A stretch of DNA of 25,343 nt from CAYXXN01 sp964469055 (lineage in GTDB: Bacteria; Acidobacteriota; Thermoanaerobaculia; Multivoradales; JAHEKO01): the NCBI GenBank assembly GCA_964469055.1, contig CAYXXN010000020.1, positions 1 to 25,343 of the forward strand, given 5' to 3'. The position numbers and the translations under genes were made by a program. Positions 8,887 to 15,789 of the stretch are shown piece by piece (within the stretch, counting starts at the first letter, position 1; the number at the start of each line of letters is the position of its first letter). The notes below the pieces were generated by a model. It was not told where the DNA came from. It was given only the letters and a program-made list of their open reading frames with translations, and did no database searches.

Positions 8887-10701
8887 ATGGTCCCCGAACT
8901 GGCCGAGAAACTCGACCACCTACCCGATCAGTCGGGCATCTACCTCTTCAAGGACACGCAAGGGAAGGTCCTCTACGTCGGTAAGGCCAAGTCGCTCCGG
9001 AAGCGCGTTGCCGCGTACCGGCGAGTCGAGGATCCGCGGCTCGCCGCCATGGTGGCCAAGGCCGCAGAGGTGGAGTTCATCGTCACGGCGAGCGAAGCCG
9101 AGGCGTTACTGCTCGAGAACAACTGGATCAAGCGCCGCCGGCCCCGCTACAACGTGCTGCTGCGCGACGACAAGACCTACCCGTACGTCAAGCTCACCGC
9201 CGATCCCTATCCCCGGATCGCCTTCACGAGGCGCATCGGCGGCGACGGCGCCGAGTACTTCGGCCCCTTCCTGCCCGGCGGCCTGGCGCGCCGCGCCATC
9301 AAGCTGGTGCAGAAGCTCTTCGGAGTCCGGGTGTGCACGATCGAGATCGACGGGCGGCTGCCGCGGCCGTGCCTTTACTACGACATGCATCGCTGCCTCG
9401 GTCCCTGCGTCGCTGGACTGACGACGCCTGCGACCTATGCGGCGGCCATCGAGGGCGCGCGACTCTTCCTCGCCAATCGCAACGACGAGCTGCGCCGCCG
9501 GCTGCAGCGCGACATGCGGCAGGCGGCGGCGGAGCTGGCCTTCGAGCGCGCGGCTCGCTTGCGCGACACCTTGGCCGAGATCGATTCGGTCGCGCAGCGG
9601 CGGAGTCTGGCCTCGGTGCATGGGGAGGACGTCGACATCTACGGCGTCCACCTGGCGGGGGGGAACGCGGCCGTCACCCTGCTCGTGATGCGCAACGGTC
9701 AGGTGCTCGATCGACGCGAGTTGTTCTGGGAAGGGCGCGAGGATCTGACCGAGGAGCGGCTGCTCGCCGAGCTCCTACCGCAGATCTACGACCGCACGAC
9801 GTTCGTCCCCAAGGAGATCCACCTGCCGTTCCCGGTCGAGGGTGAGGATGCCCTCGCGACCTGGCTTTCGCAGCGCAAAGGGCAGAAGGTGTACGTGCGG
9901 CTTCCCGTGCGTGGGGTGAAGGCTCAGCGCGTGGCGCTGGCGCGCCGCAACGCCGAGCTGGCATATCGCCGTCGTTTCCGCGTGGGCAGCCCGCAGCAGG
10001 AGGCGGCGGAGCGGCTCGCCGAGGTCCTCGGGCTGACCGAGATTCCGCAGCGGATCGAGGGCTTCGACATCTCGAACCTGCAGGGCTCGGCGACCGTCGG
10101 CTCGCTGGTGGTGTGGGAGGGTGGCCGCCTCCGCCGCGGCGAGTACCGCAGCTTCAACCTCCGCGGGCTGCAGGGTCAGGACGACTTCGCCGCCATCGCG
10201 CAGGTGGTCGAGCGGCGCTACCGGCGGCGACTCGAGGAGGTTGGCGCGATGCCGGACCTGATCCTCGTCGACGGTGGACGGGGGCAGCTCAGCGCCGCGT
10301 TGTCGGCCCTCGCCGGTCTGGGAGTGGAGGAGACACCCATCGTGGGTCTCGCCAAGCGCGAGGAAGAACTGTACCTGCCGGAGCGGCCCGAGCCGCTGCA
10401 GCTCCCGCGAAACCATGCCGGCCTCCAGTTGCTGCAGCAGATTCGGGACGAGGCCCATCGTTTCGCCTTGACGCGCCACCGTGGGCGGCGATCTGCGGGT
10501 GTTCTCCACAGTCGGCTGGAGGACGTTCCCGGGATCGGCCCGCGGCGGCGCAAGGCCCTGCTGCGCCGCTTCGGCAGCCTCGAAGGCGTGCGCGCAGCGT
10601 CGGCGGCGGAGCTCCAAGAGGTGGTGGGCCCGACGCTCGGTCAGCGACTGCGGCGCGCGCTCGACGGCGAGCGGGAGGGCGGGCCGGCAGCCGATGGCTG
10701 A
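8887..10701 (+). CDS. uvrC: Excinuclease ABC subunit C
   Basis: Dual-incision nuclease of nucleotide excision repair. The 604-residue protein has the N-terminal GIY-YIG nuclease (GIY 17-19, YVG 30-32, Glu77 in LLLENNWIK), then four cysteines C150, C162, C170 and C174, whose 12-8-4 spacing equals that of the Fe-S ligands known in E. coli UvrC. A UVR-like segment (about 205-235) for UvrB contact follows. The RNase H-like second nuclease has GFDISNLQG (about 395-403) and LILVDGGRGQL (about 459-469), and a helix-hairpin-helix region begins at LEDVPGIGPRRRKALLRRFG. The ATG at 8887 fits the family start (LAEKLDHLPDQSGIYLF); upstream codons in frame have no similarity. Its end overlaps the next gene by 8 bases. 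Confidence 0.97.
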   Translation: MVPELAEKLDHLPDQSGIYLFKDTQGKVLYVGKAKSLRKRVAAYRRVEDPRLAAMVAKAAEVEFIVTASEAEALLLENNWIKRRRPRYNVLLRDDKTYPYVKLTADPYPRIAFTRRIGGDGAEYFGPFLPGGLARRAIKLVQKLFGVRVCTIEIDGRLPRPCLYYDMHRCLGPCVAGLTTPATYAAAIEGARLFLANRNDELRRRLQRDMRQAAAELAFERAARLRDTLAEIDSVAQRRSLASVHGEDVDIYGVHLAGGNAAVTLLVMRNGQVLDRRELFWEGREDLTEERLLAELLPQIYDRTTFVPKEIHLPFPVEGEDALATWLSQRKGQKVYVRLPVRGVKAQRVALARRNAELAYRRRFRVGSPQQEAAERLAEVLGLTEIPQRIEGFDISNLQGSATVGSLVVWEGGRLRRGEYRSFNLRGLQGQDDFAAIAQVVERRYRRRLEEVGAMPDLILVDGGRGQLSAALSALAGLGVEETPIVGLAKREEELYLPERPEPLQLPRNHAGLQLLQQIRDEAHRFALTRHRGRRSAGVLHSRLEDVPGIGPRRRKALLRRFGSLEGVRAASAAELQEVVGPTLGQRLRRALDGEREGGPAADG

Positions 10702-11494
10702 CGCGTCTGGCCCTGGGGGCGTGCCGCGGCATGCCTGGCGGCGCCTGGGTCGCTGGCTGGGCCGCACGTTGCTGGAGCCGCACGGCGCCCGTCGGTTGCG
10801 CGCCAAGCTCGGCGCGACGCCGGGGCGCCCGGAGGGCACCTTCTTCGTCATCGCGCCTGCCGGCTCGTGGGAACTGCTGCGACCGTGCCTGCAACTCGTG
10901 CGAGAGCGAGCGCCGGTGTGGGTGGTCGGCAACGGCCTCGGCAGGGACGAGGCCTCGCTTCTCGCGCGTGTCTTCCCCGAGACCCCAGTCGTGGAGCTGC
11001 CGGTCCTGCCAGGTACGCTGTGGTCTCACGGCTCGGCGCTCAACCTCCTCGTGTCCGAAGTGGTCGCACCCTTCGGCATCGTCGACCCCGACTGCTACGT
11101 CTTCGCCGACGCCCTCCTCGCGGGGCTCGGTTGTGGCGAGCGCGAGTTGACGCTGGCCGTCGACCTGCCCGGCTTTTTCACCTGGAACGAGCGGGCGAAG
11201 CTGCGCCTGCCCCGCACCCACTGGCTCTTCCTCAACGCACCGTTGCTGCGGAGCGTGATGCGACGCCACCGCGTGGACTGCGAGAAGTCCACGCGAACCC
11301 CGCCCCGCGTGGCGTCCCTGCTGGCCACGCTCGATCTCGGCGACCACAACTTTCCGCCACCGCACCTGCCTTTCTACGACACTCTTCAGCTGCTGCTCGC
11401 CGTCGGGCTGGCGGAGGGCTCCACGGTGCGCTATCTCGCGGCGCGCAACGAGGACATCGTGCACTTCGGCGGCGCGACGCGACAACGCCTCTGA
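10694..11494 (+). CDS. Possible GT-A-like glycosyltransferase, poorly characterised
   Basis: A 266-residue protein that I do not firmly recognise. After a basic amphipathic N-terminus (about 10-42) comes FFVIAPAGSWELLRPCLQLV (50-69), which resembles the first Rossmann strand and helix of family 2 glycosyltransferases. Further on are FGIVDPDCYVF, whose DPD could be the metal-binding acidic motif, and a C-terminal VHFGG similar to the H-x-G-G near the end of some GT2 enzymes. No membrane segment is evident. The ATG at 10694 overlaps the uvrC stop by 8 bases, so translation is probably coupled. Transfer of a sugar to a surface glycan is a guess; a catalytically inactive relative is equally possible. 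Confidence 0.5.
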   Translation: MADASGPGGVPRHAWRRLGRWLGRTLLEPHGARRLRAKLGATPGRPEGTFFVIAPAGSWELLRPCLQLVRERAPVWVVGNGLGRDEASLLARVFPETPVVELPVLPGTLWSHGSALNLLVSEVVAPFGIVDPDCYVFADALLAGLGCGERELTLAVDLPGFFTWNERAKLRLPRTHWLFLNAPLLRSVMRRHRVDCEKSTRTPPRVASLLATLDLGDHNFPPPHLPFYDTLQLLLAVGLAEGSTVRYLAARNEDIVHFGGATRQRL

Positions 11495-11507
11495 GTGGCC
11501 CGCCTGC

Positions 11508-11513
11508 TAGGCT
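11508..11513 (+). promoter_or_regulatory. Candidate -10 (TAGGCT) for the peroxiredoxin gene
   Basis: CTGCTAGGCT ends at 11513 in the short gap after the possible glycosyltransferase gene. The predicted transcription start near 11521 leaves a 19-base leader before the GTG at 11540, and would lie downstream of the alternative GTG at 11495. The same ten bases occur before the cNMP/FHA gene. No -35 recognised. Confidence 0.35.
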
Positions 11514-11539
11514 GGCCAGGGACGAGCGAGCTTCGAAAC

Positions 11540-12025
11540 GTGATCGCACTCGGCGAGTGCGTGCCCGCTGCCACGCTGTCGACGATGGCCGCCGACGGCC
11601 CGCGGGCCATCACGACGGACGAGGTCTTCGGCGGCAAGACAGTCGTTTTGTTCGCCGTGCCCGGGGCCTTCACGCCGACCTGCTCGGACAATCATCTGCC
11701 GGGCTTCCTCGCCCGGGTCGACGACCTCCGGGGGTGCGGCGTCGATCGAGTGGCGTGCCTGGCCGTCAACGATGTCCACGTGATGGGTGCCTGGGGCAGG
11801 TCCCGGGGCGTCGGCCAGAGCGTCCTGTTGCTCGCCGATGGCAATGGCGAGTTCACTCGCGCCATGGGGCTGGAGGTCGACCTGAAGGGCTTCGGGATGG
11901 GCCTGCGCTCGCGCCGCTACGCTGCGGTGGTCGATGACGGCCGCGTGCGCTGGCTCGGGGTCGAGACCGCTGGCGGAGTCACGGTAAGCGGCGCGGAGTC
12001 GGTGCTCGCATTCCTGCGTGACTAG
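11540..12025 (+). CDS. Peroxiredoxin, Prx5/AhpC-TSA family
   Basis: Thiol peroxidase expected to reduce hydrogen peroxide and organic hydroperoxides in the cytoplasm. The 161-residue thioredoxin-fold protein has the Prx5 signature VPGAFTPTCSDNHLPGF, with the peroxidatic Cys48, and the later conserved Arg in GLRSRRYA (about 122-129). Cys66 and Cys73 are extra cysteines, and either could be resolving, so whether it works as 1-Cys or atypical 2-Cys is open. I chose the GTG at 11540 because the family begins about ten residues before the TL...A strand and because a -10 lies at 11508-11513; a GTG at 11495 would add 15 residues. Its TAG stop shares CTAG with the stop of the convergent histidine phosphatase gene. 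Confidence 0.9.
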   Translation: MIALGECVPAATLSTMAADGPRAITTDEVFGGKTVVLFAVPGAFTPTCSDNHLPGFLARVDDLRGCGVDRVACLAVNDVHVMGAWGRSRGVGQSVLLLADGNGEFTRAMGLEVDLKGFGMGLRSRRYAAVVDDGRVRWLGVETAGGVTVSGAESVLAFLRD

Positions 12026-12591
12026 TACGCCTGCTCCACGAGGGTCGGTTCGCCGCTGCCGTCGGGCAGGGTCACGACGAACAGGCGGCCGTACTCGTCG
12101 TCGCCGATCGTGACCTCGGGGAAGGTCGCCCCGCCGAGGGCGTGCAGGATCGCTGGCACGGTGTTGCTGTGCCCGACCACCAGGACGACGCGGCCGTGCT
12201 GCTCGTCGCGCACCGCCGTCGCCAGTGCCCCCGGCGTGGCCAGCTCCGAGTCCAAGAAGAACACCGGCACGTCGACCACCGGATCGCAATGCTCGATGCC
12301 GCCACCGCCCGGCTGCACGGCCATGGGTATGCGCAACCGATGGGCGACGCCGAGTGCCGTCTGTGCCGTGCGACAGAACTCCGTGGCGTAGACGGCGTTC
12401 ACCCCGAAACGCTCGGCGAGGTCGGCCAGGTCCTCCGACCGCTCGAGGCCGGCCGGGCTCAGGTCGGGATTGGCGCCGTTGTCGAGCTTCTCGGCGTGTC
12501 GCACGAGGAGGACGATCGTCTCGGCATCGGCGAGCGCCGGAAAGACGGCGAGGGCGAGGGCCCAGGTGGCGGCGATGAATCGAAGCGACAC
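12022..12591 (-). CDS. Exported histidine phosphatase superfamily protein
   Basis: A 189-residue branch-1 type histidine phosphatase. Residues 1-23 form a signal peptide (hydrophobic core about 5-20, likely cleavage after ADA), so it should act in the periplasm or be secreted. The catalytic motif is LVRHAEK (29-35) with phospho-accepting His32; Arg74 in YATEFCRTAQTA and His141 in VVGHSNTVP complete the usual phosphate pocket. Substrate is unknown; relatives include SixA-like and phosphoglycerate-mutase-like enzymes, and the short form with a leader suits a small secreted phosphatase. The start is GTG, preceded at about 8 bases by GGAG and by a candidate -10 at 12612-12617. It converges on the peroxiredoxin gene. 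Confidence 0.86.
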   Translation of the reverse strand: MSLRFIAATWALALAVFPALADAETIVLLVRHAEKLDNGANPDLSPAGLERSEDLADLAERFGVNAVYATEFCRTAQTALGVAHRLRIPMAVQPGGGGIEHCDPVVDVPVFFLDSELATPGALATAVRDEQHGRVVLVVGHSNTVPAILHALGGATFPEVTIGDDEYGRLFVVTLPDGSGEPTLVEQAY

Positions 12592-12611
12592 GGCCCGACT
12601 CCAGGTAGGGG

Positions 12612-12617
12612 ACTCTA
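12612..12617 (-). promoter_or_regulatory. Candidate -10 (TAGAGT) for the histidine phosphatase gene
   Basis: The minus strand reads CTAGAGT here. The predicted transcription start is near 12604, giving a 13-base leader that contains GGAG before the GTG start. No -35 recognised. The 150-base divergent gap up to 12741 otherwise holds only the DnaJ-like gene promoter and ribosome binding site. Confidence 0.35.
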
Positions 12618-12710
12618 GCCGAGTCGCGGTCGTCGGCCAGGCCGCTGGGCGGGCGGCATTCGCCGGCGAAAAAGAGAAGGGCGCCCTGACGTCCCCCCGC
12701 TGGCGGCTGC

Positions 12711-12716
12711 TAGACT
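12711..12716 (+). promoter_or_regulatory. Candidate -10 (TAGACT) for the J-domain/TPR gene
   Basis: TGCTAGACT ends at 12716; transcription would begin near 12724, followed by a strong GGGAGGGGGG ribosome binding site at 12730-12739 and the ATG at 12742. A poor -35 (CTGACG at 12686-12691, 19-base spacing) is possible. Confidence 0.35.
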
Positions 12717-12741
12717 CCGGCCACCGCAGGGAGGGGGGTCC

Positions 12742-13584
12742 ATGGCGGAGGTTCGAGGCTTCCTGGCCCAGAACCAGGTGGAACGGTTTCGGCGGCGCAT
12801 CGGAGCGTCGCTGGCCAGTGAACCGGTCACGCTACCGGCCGAGGAGCATCGCCGGCACGTCGCAGCTCTCTTCGCACAGCTCGGAGATCTCGATTTCTAC
12901 GAGCTGCTGCAGGTCACGCCGCAGGCGCGCGAAGACGAGGTGCACAGGGCCTATGTCGCGGCGGCGCGCCTGCTGCACCCGCACAACGCGCCTCGACTTG
13001 CCCTCCCCGCTGCCGAGGCGGCGCTGGAGCTGCTGTTCGAGCGGGCGACGGAGGCCTACCTCACGTTGTCCGACGCCGATCGTGCTGTGCGCTACGCTGC
13101 CGGGATGGTGGGGCGCCAGCGCTCGGCGCCCGTGGGACGCGGTCGAGACGAGGAGCGCCGGCGGGAAGCGGCGCGCCAGTTCCGAATCGCCCAGAGCCTC
13201 GCCACCGACGGGCGTTACCACGATGCCGTACAGGTGCTGCAACAGGTGGTCAAGCTCGAGCGCCGGAGCGAGCACTTTGCGCTGCTTTCCGAGTGCCTCG
13301 CCAACAATCCCAACTGGCTGCCTCGCGCCATGGAGGCAGCGCGGGCGGCGGCCGAACTGGCCCCGGAGAACGCCGTGCTGCGCGCTCGCCTGGCCCACCT
13401 TCATGAGCGGACCGGAGATCGATCGCAGGCGCTCGATCGGTACCGCGAGGCCTTGGAGCTCGATCCGGACCTCGCCGACGCCCGAGCCGGCAGGGAACGG
13501 TTGACTCCGGAGGTCGAAAGCACAGCCTCCGGTGGATTCGTGCGCCGGCTGCTGGCAAGACTCGGCGTAGCCGCCGACTCCTGA
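12742..13584 (+). CDS. Degenerate J-domain protein with TPR repeats
   Basis: A 280-residue protein joining a DnaJ-like domain to tetratricopeptide repeats. DFYELLQVTPQAREDEVHRAY (51-71) matches J-domain helices I-II and ATEAYLTLSDADRAVRY (102-118) matches helices III-IV. The essential HPD that activates Hsp70 is replaced by HPH (79-81), so normal DnaK stimulation is doubtful. Residues about 140-250 form TPR-like helices: RFRIAQSLATDGRYHDAVQVLQQVVKL and the later repeat ending RYREALELDPDLADARA are clear. No transmembrane segment or zinc finger is present. A strong ribosome binding site supports the ATG. It ends 22 bases before the RNase P RNA. Likely a protein-interaction scaffold; the partner is unknown. 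Confidence 0.75.
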   Translation: MAEVRGFLAQNQVERFRRRIGASLASEPVTLPAEEHRRHVAALFAQLGDLDFYELLQVTPQAREDEVHRAYVAAARLLHPHNAPRLALPAAEAALELLFERATEAYLTLSDADRAVRYAAGMVGRQRSAPVGRGRDEERRREAARQFRIAQSLATDGRYHDAVQVLQQVVKLERRSEHFALLSECLANNPNWLPRAMEAARAAAELAPENAVLRARLAHLHERTGDRSQALDRYREALELDPDLADARAGRERLTPEVESTASGGFVRRLLARLGVAADS

Positions 13585-13593
13585 GTCGCCTGC

Positions 13594-13599
13594 TATAGT
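13594..13599 (+). promoter_or_regulatory. rnpB: -10 element (TATAGT) for rnpB
   Basis: TGCTATAGT is an extended-looking -10 just after the J-domain gene stop. Seven bases later (13607) the P1 helix of RNase P RNA begins, which fits a normal -10 to +1 distance and fixes the likely RNA 5' end. No good -35 is visible. Confidence 0.6.
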
Positions 13600-13606
13600 C
13601 GAGGGC

Positions 13607-14024
<418 letters not shown>

Positions 14025-14026
14025 CT

Positions 14027-14929
14027 TTGCTCCTTCCCGCTCGTTACCCGCCGCCGGTCGGCGCCGGTGACCGCATCGGGGTGGCGGCGCTCTCCGCTCC
14101 CGTCGACGGCGAACGTTTGGAACGCGGCCTCGACGGACTGCGCTCGCTGGGCTTCGAGCCGGTGGCGGCGAGGAACCTGCGAACCCGGCGGGGTCTGTTC
14201 GCCGGCAGCGACGACGACCGGCTCGCCGCTTTCCACGATCTGGTCGCCGATCCGCACCTGGCCGCCATCGTCTTCGCGCGCGGCGGTCACGGCGTGCTCC
14301 GCTTGTTGCCGCGGCTCGACTGGGAGCAGTTGCGGCAACGGCCGCGCGCCTACGTCGGCTACTCCGACGCGACGCCCTTCCTGCTGGAGGTGGTGCGCCG
14401 CCTCGGCCTGGTGGCGTTTCACGGGCCCATGGCGGCGGTCGAGCCCGCCCGCGGACTCTCTACGGCCGAAGCCGACTCGCTGCTCGGTTGCCTGGCCGGC
14501 GAGCCTGGCTCCGTCACCGTCGAGCCATGGTTAGGGGAGAGTTCCGTCGCCGCGCCCTTGCTCGGCGGTTGTTTGAGCTTGCTCGTCGCCACGCTCGGCA
14601 CCGAGTTCGCGACCGGGTTCGGCGGCGCGCTCCTGTTCTGGGAGGATGTCGGCGAGCCCCTCTACCGCCTCGACCGCATGCTCACCCAGCTGCATTTGGC
14701 GGGTGCGCTCGACGGCCTGCGCGGCATGATCGTCGGGGCTGGCGTGGGGGCGGGCGACGAAGCAGGGCTTGGGCAGACCCTCGGCGAGGTGTTGGCGGAG
14801 CTGCGCGGCAACGCGGCCTGGCCGGTGGCCTTCGGCTGCGCGAGCGGCCACTGCACGCCCAACCTGACCCTACCGCTGGGCGCGCCGGCGCGGCTCGACG
14901 TGACGGCCGGAAGATTGCTGCTAGGCTAA
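14027..14929 (+). CDS. ldcA: LD-carboxypeptidase, S66 family (LdcA-like)
   Basis: S66 serine peptidase that in LdcA removes the terminal D-alanine of recycled muropeptide tetrapeptides in the cytoplasm. Seen: PPPVGAGDRIGVAALSAPV (8-26), ARGGHGVLRLLPRLD (84-98), nucleophile Ser113 in VGYSDAT, Glu206 in FWEDVGEPLYRLDRML, and His275 in SGHCTPNLTLPLG. Spacing of the Ser-Glu-His triad matches E. coli LdcA. The related MccF immunity peptidases are an alternative. The start is difficult: the only upstream ATG in frame (13964) lies inside the conserved GAATGAC of RNase P RNA. TTG at 14027 is the first plausible start after the RNA and gives a 300-residue protein with a family-like N-terminus, but has no clear ribosome binding site. 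Confidence 0.88.
   Translation: MLLPARYPPPVGAGDRIGVAALSAPVDGERLERGLDGLRSLGFEPVAARNLRTRRGLFAGSDDDRLAAFHDLVADPHLAAIVFARGGHGVLRLLPRLDWEQLRQRPRAYVGYSDATPFLLEVVRRLGLVAFHGPMAAVEPARGLSTAEADSLLGCLAGEPGSVTVEPWLGESSVAAPLLGGCLSLLVATLGTEFATGFGGALLFWEDVGEPLYRLDRMLTQLHLAGALDGLRGMIVGAGVGAGDEAGLGQTLGEVLAELRGNAAWPVAFGCASGHCTPNLTLPLGAPARLDVTAGRLLLG
14922..14927 (+). promoter_or_regulatory. Candidate -10 (TAGGCT) for the cNMP/FHA gene
   Basis: CTGCTAGGCT, identical to the sequence before the peroxiredoxin gene, overlaps the end of ldcA. Transcription would start near 14935, leaving 17 bases before the ATG at 14952. No -35 or Shine-Dalgarno sequence is clear, so confidence is low. Confidence 0.3.
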
Positions 14930-14951
14930 CTCGTCGCTGCTCAGCCCAGTT

Positions 14952-15731
14952 ATGGCCGTCTCGGACCAATCGCTGACCGCCGCGCCATCGCCGGACCTCG
15001 TGCACGAGGTGGCGGCGGGGGAATTCGTCTTCCGGGAGGGCGATCTCGGCACCGCGATGTACGTCCTCCACGAGGGACAGGTCGAGATTCTCCAAACGAT
15101 GGGCGGCGAGCTGCAGGCGATCGCCGTATTGGAGAAGGGAGACTTCTTCGGCGAGATGTCCCTGCTCGAGGAGCTGCCGCGCAACGCCGCCGCCCGCGCC
15201 CTGACGGACGCCAAGGTCATCGAGATCAACCGGGCGCTCTTCGACCGCATGCTGCGCGACAACCCAGAGATCGGCGTACGCATCATGCGCAAGCTGTCGC
15301 GCCGCGTGCGGGAGACCGACGAGCTGCTGCGCACGGCCATGGCGGCGGGCGCAGCGTCGCTCGAGATGCCGCAGCCCGAGCTGGCCGCGCCGGCGCCGGC
15401 GGCCGCGGTGTTCCCCTGTCGGCTCGTGCATCGTCCGAGTGGACAGCGCTTCGAGCTCGATCTCGGCGGGCCCGCCGCGGTGGGTCGGGTCGATCCCGTG
15501 ACCGGCATCCAGCCGGAGGTGGATCTGACCGTCCTCGACGCCGGGCGATCCAGCAGCCGGCGCCACGCGCGGCTCTACCGCGAGAACGGCAATCTCTGGC
15601 TGGTGGAAGAGATCGGCACCCTCAACGGCACCTTCGTCAACGGTGCCCGCATCGACACCGCCGTGCCCGTCGCCGTCGCGGTCGGCGACGTCCTCCGCTT
15701 CGGACTCGTCGAGCTCCTGTTCGAAGCGTGA
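14952..15731 (+). CDS. Cyclic-nucleotide-binding domain plus FHA domain protein
   Basis: A 259-residue cytoplasmic protein with two signalling modules and no DNA-binding or catalytic domain. The N-terminal cNMP-binding beta-roll (about 15-130) contains GDFFGEMSLLEELPRNAAARA (63-83), the phosphate-binding cassette with Glu68 and Arg77, the two residues usually needed for cyclic nucleotide contact. An alanine/proline linker (about 130-155) leads to an FHA domain (about 156-259) with GRVD (178-181), SSRRHARL (201-208) and NGTFVNG (225-231), the usual phosphothreonine-binding residues. It may link a cyclic nucleotide to a phosphothreonine partner made by a Ser/Thr kinase located elsewhere. recG follows in the same direction. 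Confidence 0.86.
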   Translation: MAVSDQSLTAAPSPDLVHEVAAGEFVFREGDLGTAMYVLHEGQVEILQTMGGELQAIAVLEKGDFFGEMSLLEELPRNAAARALTDAKVIEINRALFDRMLRDNPEIGVRIMRKLSRRVRETDELLRTAMAAGAASLEMPQPELAAPAPAAAVFPCRLVHRPSGQRFELDLGGPAAVGRVDPVTGIQPEVDLTVLDAGRSSSRRHARLYRENGNLWLVEEIGTLNGTFVNGARIDTAVPVAVAVGDVLRFGLVELLFEA

Positions 15732-15789
15732 GCCGCGGTCTCGGCCCGGTGCTCCTCTACCGCGCATCACCGACAGGCGAGGAGCCGTC

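Noticed and set aside
11495..11539. Longer start (GTG 11495) for the peroxiredoxin
   Set aside because: The added residues do not resemble the family N-terminus and would lie upstream of the predicted transcription start.
15643..15789. GTG 15643 as the RecG start
   Set aside because: It would add about 49 Ser/Pro/Arg-rich residues that are simply another frame of the FHA domain, and make the protein longer than the family.
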